Assembly (NCBI GenBank): GCA_014841835.1
Contig: JACYUQ010000005.1
Span: 124,001-188,000 of the forward strand
Direction: 5' to 3'
DNA: 64,000 bases
Origin: Oxalobacteraceae sp. CFBP 13730
GTDB lineage: Bacteria > Pseudomonadota > Gammaproteobacteria > Burkholderiales > Burkholderiaceae_D
Positions 7,817-16,547 of this stretch are shown in pieces. Under the pieces are notes generated by a model that had not been told where the DNA came from, did no database searches, and saw only the letters and a program-made list of their open reading frames with translations. The position numbers were made by a program, and so were the translations under genes. Within the stretch, counting starts at the first letter, position 1. Each line of letters opens with the position of its first letter.

Positions 7817-8328
7817 AAATACCAGTGCCGTCGAGACGGCGGTTAGTGATGCAGCCGGTGTGCTAGTGCACGTCACCGCAGCTTCTGCGGCAACAACCGC
7901 TCATGCGGCGCTGCTTAAACCCGTAAAGTTTATCACAGCGTCCCGCCCGGCGCACCGCTAAAAAGGGACGTCAAGGCCAACGTCGACGGAGATGCCCGGA
8001 CTTGGCAGGCGCTTGACAGCGCGTTTGACGCATATGGTATGCGCATGAAAGACAGCTGATGATCGCAGCCATTCATGTCATGAATGATAGATATGGATTT
8101 TTGTTTTGAACATTGCCGACGTAGAAAAGTGCCAGCGTGCAGCGCCATCGCCCGTTGAGGAATATGCGTTCGCATATCGGGGATGACGCTCCACGCTGGC
8201 GCCTGGGCGCAGCATGAGCTTGTTGCATGCGCGATCACTGTCGGAAGTGAAGGCAAGCGGTGACGATCAGCAGTAACGACACGGAATCACTACAACCGAT
8301 GACTGCAGCCGCTGATTGTCAGCGCCAA
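7817..8328. other. 512-bp gene-free interval between recX and the DUF2889 gene
   Basis: No convincing coding frame is present; an open minus-strand frame over part of it has no family features and poor codon character. The interval is more AT-rich around 8035-8115. Its only notable content is the long structured hairpin at 8131-8200, described separately. Confidence 0.5.
8131..8200. ncRNA. Long imperfect hairpin, candidate structured RNA or palindromic repeat
   Basis: GCCAGCGTG (8131-8139) pairs perfectly with CACGCTGGC (8192-8200). Inside, CGCCATCGCCCG (8143-8154) pairs with CGGGGATGACG (8178-8188) with one mismatch and one bulge. At the tip, ATATGC (8162-8167) and GCATAT (8172-8177) close a GTTC tetraloop. 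About 25 of 35 possible pairs form, in three helices separated by small internal loops. No T-run follows, so a simple terminator is unlikely. Whether it is transcribed, and from which strand, is unknown. Confidence 0.4.
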
Positions 8329-8790
8329 CTAGTCGGGAAACTCGTCGTCAGGCGTGCCCTGCATCGCCGCCCGTGCGGCGCGCTGCGAAAAACCACGCTG
8401 TAGCAAGAACCGCATCTGCTTGGCGCGCGCTGCGGCATCCTCGGCAACCGTGCCGAACTTGCGCTGCCAGACTTCGACCGCACGCGCGGTCTCGCTGTCG
8501 GACAGCCCGGCCTTGATGTCGACCAGGGCCTCGCTCGTTAAACCATGATTTTTCAATTCGGCCATCACGCGACTGTCGCCATAACGGCTCGCTTTACGGT
8601 TGACCAGGGATTCGGCAAAGCGCTCCTGCGACAACCAGTTATTTTTTTCAAGAAAATCGAGCAGCGCATCGACGTCATCGCCCTCTTCCGCATACTTGGA
8701 CAGCTTGCGGCGCAATTCAAAGCGGCTGTGCTCGCGCTGCGACAGATAACGCAGCGCGCGGCGCTTGAGACTGAGTACGGGTGCTCGCAT
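8329..8790 (-). CDS. recX: RecA regulator RecX
   Basis: A 153-residue protein made of the three-helix repeats typical of RecX: LKRRALRYLSQREHSRFELR, LLDFLEKNNWLSQERFAESL, and KQMRFLLQRGFSQRAARAAM. RecX binds RecA filaments and limits their activity. It lies 75 bases downstream of recA on the same strand, the usual arrangement, and probably shares the LexA-controlled recA transcript. Confidence 0.93.
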   Translation of the reverse strand: MRAPVLSLKRRALRYLSQREHSRFELRRKLSKYAEEGDDVDALLDFLEKNNWLSQERFAESLVNRKASRYGDSRVMAELKNHGLTSEALVDIKAGLSDSETARAVEVWQRKFGTVAEDAAARAKQMRFLLQRGFSQRAARAAMQGTPDDEFPD

Positions 8791-8865
8791 GGGTAGCGTC
8801 AGCCCATCAACATGGCGCCGGGCGCCAGTGGCAAGCTGCTGCCACCGCGCCCTGCGCCCTGCTGA

Positions 8866-9939
8866 TTATTCACCAACCGCCTGCAGCTTCGGCTTGTCGT
8901 CGCCACCGATCGTTGGTGGCAGTTCGCGCACACCCAAGGCGGTACGGACCTTGTTTTCGATCTCGCGCGCCAGGGCCGGACGGTCGCGCAGGAACTGACG
9001 CGCATTGTCTTTACCCTGACCGATACGCTCGCCGTTATAGCTGTACCACGAGCCCGACTTCTCGACGATTTTGTTATCTGCGCCGAGATCCAGAATTTCG
9101 CCTTCACGTGACGTGCCTTCGCCATAAAGAATGTCGAAGTGCGCTTCTTTGAATGGCGGGGCGATCTTGTTCTTGACGACCTTGACCTTGGTTTCGTTAC
9201 CGATCACTTCATCACCCGACTTGATCGAACCGGTACGACGGATGTCCAGGCGAACCGATGCGTAGAACTTCAGCGCGTTACCACCGGTGGTGGTTTCCGG
9301 GCTGCCGAACATGACGCCGATCTTCATGCGGATCTGGTTGATGAAGATGACCAGCGTGTTGGTGCGGTTGATCGAGCCGGTGAGCTTGCGCAGCGCTTGC
9401 GACATCAGGCGTGCCTGCAGGCCTGGCAGCGAGTCGCCCATGTCGCCTTCGATTTCGGCGCGTGGCGTCAGGGCCGCGACCGAGTCGATGACGACCAGGT
9501 CGACACTGCCCGAGCGCACCAGCGCGTCGGTGATTTCAAGCGCCTGCTCGCCGGTATCCGGCTGCGAGATCAGCAGCTCGCTCAGGTTGATGCCCAGCTT
9601 TTGCGCGTAGGTCACGTCGAGTGCGTGCTCGGCGTCGATGAACGCGCAGGTGCCACCCAGCTTTTGCATCTGGGCGATGGTTTGCAGCGTCAGGGTGGTT
9701 TTACCCGACGATTCAGGACCGTAGATCTCGACGATACGGCCGCGCGGCAGGCCACCGACGCCCAGCGCGATGTCCAGGCCCAGCGATCCGGTGGAGACCG
9801 TTTGTACTTCTTCGACCGGCGTGTTCGCATCCATGCGCATCACCGAGCCCTTGCCGAACTGCTTTTCAATCTGCGCCAGGGCGGCAGCCAGCGCCTTGCC
9901 CTTATCAGCGGCGTTCAATGCGGTTTTTTTGTCGTCCAT
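8866..9939 (-). CDS. recA: Recombinase RecA
   Basis: A full-length 357-residue RecA. The Walker A motif is GPESSGKTTLTLQ, the Walker B region is VDLVVIDSVAAL, and loop L2 lies in FINQIRMKIGVMFGSPETTT. The protein polymerises on single-stranded DNA, catalyses strand exchange and triggers LexA self-cleavage. The short acidic tail has only a few charged residues. A LexA box lies 64 bases upstream, and recX follows. Confidence 0.99.
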   Translation of the reverse strand: MDDKKTALNAADKGKALAAALAQIEKQFGKGSVMRMDANTPVEEVQTVSTGSLGLDIALGVGGLPRGRIVEIYGPESSGKTTLTLQTIAQMQKLGGTCAFIDAEHALDVTYAQKLGINLSELLISQPDTGEQALEITDALVRSGSVDLVVIDSVAALTPRAEIEGDMGDSLPGLQARLMSQALRKLTGSINRTNTLVIFINQIRMKIGVMFGSPETTTGGNALKFYASVRLDIRRTGSIKSGDEVIGNETKVKVVKNKIAPPFKEAHFDILYGEGTSREGEILDLGADNKIVEKSGSWYSYNGERIGQGKDNARQFLRDRPALAREIENKVRTALGVRELPPTIGGDDKPKLQAVGE

Positions 9940-10002
9940 GGTGTACTTTCTGTCGTGGAGTAGGCAAGGTGTGGGCGGTCACGCGCACTTCAAGAGCCAG
10001 TA

Positions 10003-10018
10003 CTGTATAAAAATCCAG
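10003..10018 (-). promoter_or_regulatory. LexA box upstream of recA
   Basis: On the plus strand it reads CTGTATAAAAATCCAG, which matches the CTGT-N8-ACAG consensus except for one base in the last half-site. Its position 64 bases before the recA ATG supports SOS control of recA-recX. Confidence 0.75.
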
Positions 10019-10160
10019 TGGTTTTTGCAAGCAAAAAGACGTGGTTATCTTACCAACAATCGCTCGGGACTCGCATTGTGGCGGCAAATCCAACACAATG
10101 AGAGCCGGTTCGATCACGCGTGTTCGATGAACAAGCGACAACGTCAATAAGAGGTGCCCC

Positions 10161-10901
10161 ATGCGAATTCTGCTCGCCGAAGATGATAGCGTACTTGCCG
10201 ATGGCCTGACGCGCTCCCTGCGCCAGTCCGGCTACGCCATCGATTGTGTCAAGAACGGCCAGGACGCCGATACCGCCCTGTCGACACAGGAGTTCGATCT
10301 GCTCATTCTCGATCTGGGCCTGCCGAAAATGTCCGGGCTGGAAGTGCTGCGCCGCCTGCGCGCGCGTGCCTCGCTGCTGCCGGTCTTGATCCTCACTGCG
10401 GCCGACTCGGTCGAGCAGCGCGTCGAGGGCCTGGATCTGGGCGCCGACGACTACATGGCCAAGCCGTTCGCGCTGGTCGAACTCGAAGCACGGGTGCGCG
10501 CGCTGACCCGGCGTGGCGCCGGCGGCGGCGCGGCCGTCGTACGCCATGGCCCGCTGGTCTATGACCAGGTCGGTCGCAGCGCCTACATCAACGACCAGAT
10601 GCTCGATCTGTCGGCGCGCGAACTGGGTCTGCTCGAAGTGCTGCTGGCGCGCACCGGGCGCCTCGTCTCCAAGGAACAACTGGTCGACCACCTGTGCGAA
10701 TGGGGCGAAGAAGTCTCCAACAATGCCATTGAGGTCTACGTGCACCGCCTGCGCAAGAAGATCGAGGTCGGTGGCGTGCGCATCGCCACCGTGCGCGGCC
10801 TGGGCTATTGCCTCGAAAAGTTTTCCGAGGCCAGCGCCGCCGCGGCTGCCGCGGCCGCCGCGAACGACGCCCGCATCGCCACCACCGCCACCGACAAGTG
10901 A
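10161..10901 (+). CDS. OmpR-family response regulator (TctD/QseB-like)
   Basis: A 246-residue regulator. The receiver domain has the acidic pair EDD near residue 7, the phospho-acceptor Asp51 in LILDLGLP, the conserved Thr/Lys in LILTAAD and YMAKPFA, and a C-terminal winged helix (SARELGLLEVLLARTGRLVS to HRLRKKIEVGGVRIATVRGLGY). The last ~25 residues are an unusual Ala-rich tail (nine Ala in a row). AGAGG precedes the ATG. It overlaps the sensor kinase by 4 bases, and the next two genes encode a sodium:solute symporter. The operon probably senses or controls uptake of that substrate. Confidence 0.94.
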   Translation: MRILLAEDDSVLADGLTRSLRQSGYAIDCVKNGQDADTALSTQEFDLLILDLGLPKMSGLEVLRRLRARASLLPVLILTAADSVEQRVEGLDLGADDYMAKPFALVELEARVRALTRRGAGGGAAVVRHGPLVYDQVGRSAYINDQMLDLSARELGLLEVLLARTGRLVSKEQLVDHLCEWGEEVSNNAIEVYVHRLRKKIEVGGVRIATVRGLGYCLEKFSEASAAAAAAAAANDARIATTATDK

Positions 10902-12475
10902 ACGCCGGCTTCACGCCAGAACCCGGGCCCGCGCAGCCACAGCCGGGCCCACACATGCCGGCGTCGTTCGAGCCGCTTTACGTTCCACCCAATCCCGAGC
11001 CGGACGAAAACATCCGTCACTCACTGTTCGGCGAAATCCTCGACTGGATGCTCGCGCCGCTGCTGCTGCTGTGGCCGATGAGCATCGCGATCACCTATCT
11101 GGTCGCAAAGTCGATCGCCAACCAGCCGTTCGACGACGCGCTCGAAGACCGGGTCACGGTGCTCGGCCAGCAGATCCGCACCGTGGACGGCAAGACGGTG
11201 GGCCAGCTGCGCACGGCCGGGCGCGACATCCTGCGCGCCGACGACGTCGACAGCGTGTATTACCTGCTGGCCGGCCCGGACGGCGAACACCTTGATGGCG
11301 ACCGCGACCTGCCGCGCCCGCGCGCCAACCGCGCCGGCGAACCGGCCCGCAGCGGCACAGTCGAATTTCGCAACGACACCATCCACGGCACGCCGATCCG
11401 CGTGGCCTATGCGTATGTGAATCTCGATCCGCTGCATGAGCGCACCGCCTCGCCTACGCAGACGCCGCCACTGGCACTGGTGCAGGTGGCCGAAACGCTC
11501 GACAAGCGCGCGCACCTGGCCAATGAAATCATCAAGGGCGTGATCCTGCCGCAGTTCATCATCCTGCCGGTGATCCTGGCGCTGGTCTGGTTCGCGCTCT
11601 CGCGCGGCCTGAGTCCGCTGGCCGAGCTGCAGCAGCGCATCCGCGCGCGGCCGCAGGACGATCTGTCGCCGATCGATCCGCGCCAGGTGCCCGAAGAAAT
11701 CTCGCCGCTGGTCGGCTCGTTCAACGACATGCTCGAGCGCCTGGGCAAGACAGTGGAAATGCAGAAGCGCTTCATCGCCGACGCCGCGCACCAGATGAAA
11801 ACGCCACTGGCCGGCATGCGGATGCAGTCCGAACTGGCCCTGCGCGAAGTCGACCCGGCCGAAATCCACCGCTCGCTCGAGCAGCTGGCCAAGAGCTCCG
11901 AATCGGCCACGCGCCTGATCAACCAGTTGCTGGCCCTGGCGCGCGCCGAGAACCAGCCGCAGGCGGGTCTGGCGTTCGACGAAATCGACCTGGCCACGGT
12001 GGCGCGCGAGACCGTGCAGGATTGGGTGCAGGCGTCGTTCGCCCACCAGATCGACCTGGGGTTCGAGCCGCCCGCCAATGACGACGAGCGCGTGACGATC
12101 GCCGGCCAGCCACTGATGCTGCGCGAGATGCTGTCGAACCTGATCGACAATGCGCTGCGCTACACACCGCCCGGCGGGAGCGTGACGGTGCGCGTGCGCA
12201 GCAGCGGCGAGCACGCGCTGCTCGAAGTCGAAGACACCGGCCCCGGCATCGCACCGACCGAGCGCCTGCACGTATTCGAACGCTTCTACCGCATCCTGGG
12301 CAGCAATACCCAGGGCAGCGGCCTGGGGCTGGCGATCGTGCGCGAAATCGCGCAGCAGCACGGCGCCGACATCGACATCTTCAATAATCCACGCAGCGTG
12401 TCGCCGCGCTTTCCGGGCAGCCTGTTTCGCCTGACCTTCCCTCCGCCTGTGGGCCAACCCGACCATGCCGACTGA
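10898..12475 (+). CDS. Sensor histidine kinase (TctE-like)
   Basis: A 525-residue membrane kinase. A Pro-rich N-terminus is followed by a first membrane helix (MLAPLLLLWPMSIAITYLVA), a periplasmic sensor region of about 150 residues, a second helix (FIILPVILALVWFAL) and a HAMP-like linker. The H-box has His298 in DAAHQMKTPLAGM. The ATPase domain has the N box NLIDNALRYTPPG, then DTGPGIAP and GSGLGLAIVREI. The GTG at 10898 overlaps the regulator's stop in GTGA; an ATG at 10955 is a possible alternative. It forms a pair with the upstream response regulator. The signal is unknown. Confidence 0.92.
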   Translation: MNAGFTPEPGPAQPQPGPHMPASFEPLYVPPNPEPDENIRHSLFGEILDWMLAPLLLLWPMSIAITYLVAKSIANQPFDDALEDRVTVLGQQIRTVDGKTVGQLRTAGRDILRADDVDSVYYLLAGPDGEHLDGDRDLPRPRANRAGEPARSGTVEFRNDTIHGTPIRVAYAYVNLDPLHERTASPTQTPPLALVQVAETLDKRAHLANEIIKGVILPQFIILPVILALVWFALSRGLSPLAELQQRIRARPQDDLSPIDPRQVPEEISPLVGSFNDMLERLGKTVEMQKRFIADAAHQMKTPLAGMRMQSELALREVDPAEIHRSLEQLAKSSESATRLINQLLALARAENQPQAGLAFDEIDLATVARETVQDWVQASFAHQIDLGFEPPANDDERVTIAGQPLMLREMLSNLIDNALRYTPPGGSVTVRVRSSGEHALLEVEDTGPGIAPTERLHVFERFYRILGSNTQGSGLGLAIVREIAQQHGADIDIFNNPRSVSPRFPGSLFRLTFPPPVGQPDHAD

Positions 12476-12779
12476 TCCGATCCCCGAACCAAGCCTTGAA
12501 ACCGTCGCGCGCGCGCGCCTCGAACACGCCCGCGCCATCCACTGGGACCGCACGCGGCGCATGTCGCTGCTGCTGCTGACCGTCTGGCTGGTCACGGGCT
12601 TTGGCACCGTGTTTTTCGCGCGCGAGCTGGCGCGCTTCGAGGTGTTCGGCTGGCCGCTGTCGTTCTACATGGCCGCGCAAGGCGCTGCGCTCGTATCGCT
12701 GACGATCATCGCCGTCTACGCCTGGCGCATGCGCCGGCTCGACCGCGACTACCACGCCGCGCTGGCGCCGCGCGCATGA
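12465..12779 (+). CDS. Small subunit of a sodium:solute symporter (DUF4212)
   Basis: A 104-residue protein with two membrane helices (SLLLLTVWLVTGFGTVFFA and SFYMAAQGAALVSLTIIAVY) around the FARELARFEVFGWPLSFYMA core that defines the DUF4212 small-subunit family. These proteins are encoded with a large symporter subunit of the VC_2705 type, as here. The gene overlaps the kinase by 11 bases and the large subunit by 4 bases, so translation is likely coupled. Confidence 0.9.
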   Translation: MPTDPIPEPSLETVARARLEHARAIHWDRTRRMSLLLLTVWLVTGFGTVFFARELARFEVFGWPLSFYMAAQGAALVSLTIIAVYAWRMRRLDRDYHAALAPRA

Positions 12780-14842
12780 GCACGAACCCCACGCCCGCTG
12801 TGAAGCACGGCTATTTCAGGAAGCTCTCGCGCTACTACCTGTGGTACACCGGCGCCTTCGGTTTGTTCCTGGCGGCCCTCGCCCTGCTCGAACAGGAAGG
12901 CATGCCACGCCTGTGGATCGGCTACCTGTTCATGTTCGCCACGATCGCGCTGTACGCGGTCATCGGCGTGATCTGCCGCACCTCGAACGTCACCGAATAC
13001 TACGTCGCCGGCCGGCGCGTGCCGGCCATGTTCAACGGCATGGCGACGGCGGCGGACTGGATCTCGGCGGCCAGCTTCATCAGCCTGGCCGGCGGCCTGT
13101 ATTTGCAGGGCTTCGATGGCCTGGCCTTCATCATGGGCTGGACCGGCGGCTTCGTGCTGGTGGCGCTGCTGATCGCGCCCTACCTGCGCAAGTTCGCGCA
13201 GTACACAGTGCCCGACTTCCTGGCAGCGCGCTACGGTGGCGGCGCGGGTGGGCGCGGCGGCCCGGTGCGGGCGCTGGCCGTGAGCGCCACCATTCTCGTC
13301 TCGTTCACGTATGTCGTGGCGCAGATCTATGCGGTCGGCCTGATTGCCTCGCGCTTTACCGGCGTCGATTTTTCGGTCGGGATTTTCCTGGGCCTGGCCA
13401 GCATCCTGGTCTGCTCGTTTTTGGGCGGGATGCGCGCCATCACCTGGACCCAGGTGGCGCAGTACATCATCCTGCTGGTCGCCTTTCTCATTCCCACCAT
13501 GTGGCTGTCGGTGAAGCACGCCGACAATCCGATTCCGCAGGTGGCGTACGGATCGCTGCTCCCCAAGCTCACCGCGCGCGAAGCCGAACTGGCGAACGAC
13601 CCGCGCGAAGCCCAGGTGCGCGCCGAGTTCCTGCGCCGCGCCGACGGTTACGCGGCGCGCGTGGCAGCCCTGCCCGAATCCTGGGAAGCGGGCAAGCTCG
13701 ATGCCCAGCGCGCTCTGGCCGCAGCCCGTGCGCGCAACGCGTCGCTGACCGAGGTGCGCCAGGCCGAGCGTGCGCTGACCACCTATCCCAACTCGGTCGA
13801 CGACGCCCGCACGCTGTGGCTCGAACGGCGTGACGCCAACCTGGCACGTGCACGGCCGCCCGAGCCACATGCGCAGCCCTTCCCCGGCGCGACGCCGGAA
13901 GAATCCGATGCGCGCCGCAACAATTTTCTGGCGGTGGTGTTCTGCCTGATGTTCGGCACGGCCGCCCTGCCCCACATCCTGATGCGCGCCTACACGACGC
14001 CGTCGGTCCACGAAACACGTGTATCGGTGTTCTGGACGCTGTTCTTCATCCTGCTGATCTACCTGACGATTCCGGCGCTGGCCGTGCTGGCCAAGTACGA
14101 CATCTACACGTCGCTCGTGGGCAGCGATTTCTCGGCGCTGCCGACCTGGATTTCGTACTGGGCCAATGTCGACAAGGCCAATCCCCTGATCAGCGTGGCC
14201 GACATCAACGGCGACGGCATCGTGCAACTGGCCGAATTCGCCATCGATGCCGACGTGCTGGTGCTGGCCACGCCTGAAATCGGTGGCCTGCCCTACGTGA
14301 TCTCCGGCCTGGTCGCAGCCGGCGGCCTGGCGGCGGCGCTGTCCACGGCCGACGGCCTGCTGCTGGCCATTTCCAACGCGCTGTCGCACGACGTGTATTA
14401 CAAGATGGTGGAACCGGGCGCGTCGACCCAGAAGCGGGTGACGATCTCGAAGCTGCTGCTGCTGGCGGTCGCCTTCATCGCGGCGTATGTGGCGTCGCAA
14501 AAGCCGGCCGACATCCTGTCGCTGGTGGCGGCGGCATTCTCGCTGGCGGGGTCCACGCTGTTCCCGGTGCTGGTGCTGGGCGTGTTCTGGAAGCGCGCCA
14601 ACCACATCGGCGCCCTCACAGGCATGGTCACCGGGTTTGCCGTGTGCCTGTACTACATGCTGCGCGCCAGCCCGGCCCTGGGCGGCAATGCGCTGGAAAC
14701 CTGGTTCGGCATCCTGCCGATGGCGGCCGGCGTGTTCGGGGTGCCGGCAGGCCTGTGCACGGTGGTGGTGGTGAGCCTGCTCACGCCCCGTCCGAGCCGC
14801 GCCAGTGCGGGCATGGTCGACTATATCCGGGCGCCCGAATGA
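12776..14842 (+). CDS. Sodium:solute symporter large subunit (VC_2705 subfamily)
   Basis: A 688-residue member of the SSS family with about 13 membrane helices. The family motif region VTEYYVAGRRVPAMFNGMA and the GLAAALSTADGLLLAISNAL segment are clear. Two features are distinctive: a hydrophilic insert of about 110 residues (roughly 260-375, rich in Ala, Arg and Glu), and a perfect canonical EF-hand loop, DINGDGIVQLAE, at residues 476-487. Substrate is probably a small organic acid, such as acetate, by resemblance to ActP-like proteins; that is inference. It is the last gene of the four-gene overlapping operon. Confidence 0.92.
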   Translation: MSTNPTPAVKHGYFRKLSRYYLWYTGAFGLFLAALALLEQEGMPRLWIGYLFMFATIALYAVIGVICRTSNVTEYYVAGRRVPAMFNGMATAADWISAASFISLAGGLYLQGFDGLAFIMGWTGGFVLVALLIAPYLRKFAQYTVPDFLAARYGGGAGGRGGPVRALAVSATILVSFTYVVAQIYAVGLIASRFTGVDFSVGIFLGLASILVCSFLGGMRAITWTQVAQYIILLVAFLIPTMWLSVKHADNPIPQVAYGSLLPKLTAREAELANDPREAQVRAEFLRRADGYAARVAALPESWEAGKLDAQRALAAARARNASLTEVRQAERALTTYPNSVDDARTLWLERRDANLARARPPEPHAQPFPGATPEESDARRNNFLAVVFCLMFGTAALPHILMRAYTTPSVHETRVSVFWTLFFILLIYLTIPALAVLAKYDIYTSLVGSDFSALPTWISYWANVDKANPLISVADINGDGIVQLAEFAIDADVLVLATPEIGGLPYVISGLVAAGGLAAALSTADGLLLAISNALSHDVYYKMVEPGASTQKRVTISKLLLLAVAFIAAYVASQKPADILSLVAAAFSLAGSTLFPVLVLGVFWKRANHIGALTGMVTGFAVCLYYMLRASPALGGNALETWFGILPMAAGVFGVPAGLCTVVVVSLLTPRPSRASAGMVDYIRAPE

Positions 14843-15020
14843 CGTGTCGAAGGTAGAAATTGGAGTGGAAATTGAAGATATTTTTTTGATCGTACCAATG
14901 CTAGTCTGCGCCGCCGCCAACCCATGCTCGCTTCGCAGCTGACCCTTGGACAAGCACCGCCAGCCCGACCGCCCGCATACCATCGGCAGCGGGTCGGTGC
15001 GCTGACATCGCGGTGCTTGA

Positions 15021-16352
15021 CTAGAGCACCACGACCAGGTCGATTTTCAGTCCCGGGATCCCGTCCGGCGCATACACCGCCAGCACGCCTGCCTCGAGTG
15101 CCCTGTCGTACAAGGGATGTTTGGTGGACAACGAAAAATAGTAGGTGTTGGGCCGCACCGGGATCGCCGGGGGCACTTGCGGCATGTGCGCGATCGGTAC
15201 GCCTGGCAACGCTGACCCGACGATGCTTTCCATATTCTCGGGCGCAGCGACCTTGAGCCGGATCGGCACCGTCGCCACCAGGTCAAGGCCCGCCATATCG
15301 GCAGTGATCGCCAGATAAAGCTGGCTTTGTTTCGTGACCTTGGCCGGATCCAGGATCGCCTGCGAGAACGTGCGCCGGCTCTTGTCGGCCACAAACGGGA
15401 TGATGAGATAGTTGGTGCCGATCGCCGTATCGACCAGATCGCGCAGCAACGCGTCGAGCTCGGCGAATGCCTCGCCCATCGCCTCGTGGCGGTAGGCGGG
15501 CAGGTCGGCCGTCTTGTAGCGATCTGAAAACGTCATCAGTCCCCCCGCGGCGGCAAGCATTTGCCGGAACATCACCTCGGGATGAAACCCGGGCGATCTG
15601 GCGCAGTGCATCAACAGCGCATTGGCCGTGCTCAGGATGTTGAGCATCCACCACGACGAGATATCGCCCGCACCGGCTTCGTACATGCTGTTGTTCGTCA
15701 TGCGGTGCGTGCGCTGGAGCGATTCGATCTTCGTCGTGATCACACTGCTCAAGCCATCGAGCATGCGCACCAGGCCTGGCGCTGCGCCCACCGTGACGCT
15801 CGGTGGAATGAACTCCGACACCAGCTCGAAGCCCCCTTCCGCTACCCGTCGCAACCGCACCACCGGGATGCTGGCACGCGCCCCATGCGGCTCGGCCTGC
15901 AGCAACAGCCGCACCTGCTTTTTAAGAAAAGGCACCTCGATCGCCAGCGCGTCACTGAACAGGTCAGTGGTGTCCAGGTCGCAGCGCACGTAGCGGCTGT
16001 TGTCGTCGGCATTGCCCCCATGCGGCTTGACCAGGGCAAGGGCTGCGTAGAACGTGAATGATTCGTCCTCTGGCGGCAGGCGCGTGAGATCGACCGGCTC
16101 GGGCAGCAGGTCGGCGCCGGGCGCCTCGACGATGTCTCCGTCGGGATAGATCAGCGACATCGTGTCAGCACTCAGGCGATTGTGTCCCAATCCGTCCACA
16201 TTCCACGTCACCTTGCACACCCCCCAACAGTACGGATTGAGGGCCGAAGCGATGCGCTGGAGCCGGGTTTCGTGATAGAGATCCTGACGCTGAAAGTGCT
16301 GCGGCCCCAGCGTCAAGCCTTCCGACCACAGGACCTTCGATGTTGCGCTCAT
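15021..16352 (-). CDS. tssK: Type VI secretion baseplate subunit TssK
   Basis: A 443-residue protein starting MSATSKVLWSEGLTLGPQHF, the hallmark N-terminus of TssK, followed by the family's PYCWGV and SADTMSLIYPDGDIVEAPGA blocks and a C-terminal domain ending near NTYYFSL-KHPLYD. TssK trimers connect the T6SS baseplate to the membrane complex. GGAGGAACC just before the ATG at 16352 fixes the start; longer in-frame starts are not needed. The gene is divergent from tssE-tssF-tssG-vgrG with a 195-base promoter region between. No genes for the membrane complex, sheath, tube or ATPase lie nearby. Confidence 0.95.
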   Translation of the reverse strand: MSATSKVLWSEGLTLGPQHFQRQDLYHETRLQRIASALNPYCWGVCKVTWNVDGLGHNRLSADTMSLIYPDGDIVEAPGADLLPEPVDLTRLPPEDESFTFYAALALVKPHGGNADDNSRYVRCDLDTTDLFSDALAIEVPFLKKQVRLLLQAEPHGARASIPVVRLRRVAEGGFELVSEFIPPSVTVGAAPGLVRMLDGLSSVITTKIESLQRTHRMTNNSMYEAGAGDISSWWMLNILSTANALLMHCARSPGFHPEVMFRQMLAAAGGLMTFSDRYKTADLPAYRHEAMGEAFAELDALLRDLVDTAIGTNYLIIPFVADKSRRTFSQAILDPAKVTKQSQLYLAITADMAGLDLVATVPIRLKVAAPENMESIVGSALPGVPIAHMPQVPPAIPVRPNTYYFSLSTKHPLYDRALEAGVLAVYAPDGIPGLKIDLVVVL

Positions 16353-16547
16353 GGTTCCTCCCATTGAAGTTTCGCTGGACACATTCTGGGAAGGATGGCG
16401 TTGCGCCTGAAGCGCGATATTGATTTCGCGCAGCCAGTCAGCGTATCGCCGGACCAGTGCATTCCCTTGTGACGGCGCAACATTGCTCGGATTCACGATC
16501 CGACAATGGCTGCCGTGGGTGTCCTGAGCGTTGATAAAAGGAATGCG

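Noticed and set aside
7933..8256. 107-codon minus-strand frame between the DUF2889 gene and recX
   Set aside because: No Shine-Dalgarno sequence, no family similarity, and it covers the palindromic hairpin whose pairing explains its base pattern better.
11021..14983. Long antisense frames across the sensor kinase and symporter (528 and 744 codons)
   Set aside because: They are His/Arg/Gln-rich low-complexity translations, mirror frames of real genes with clear motifs.
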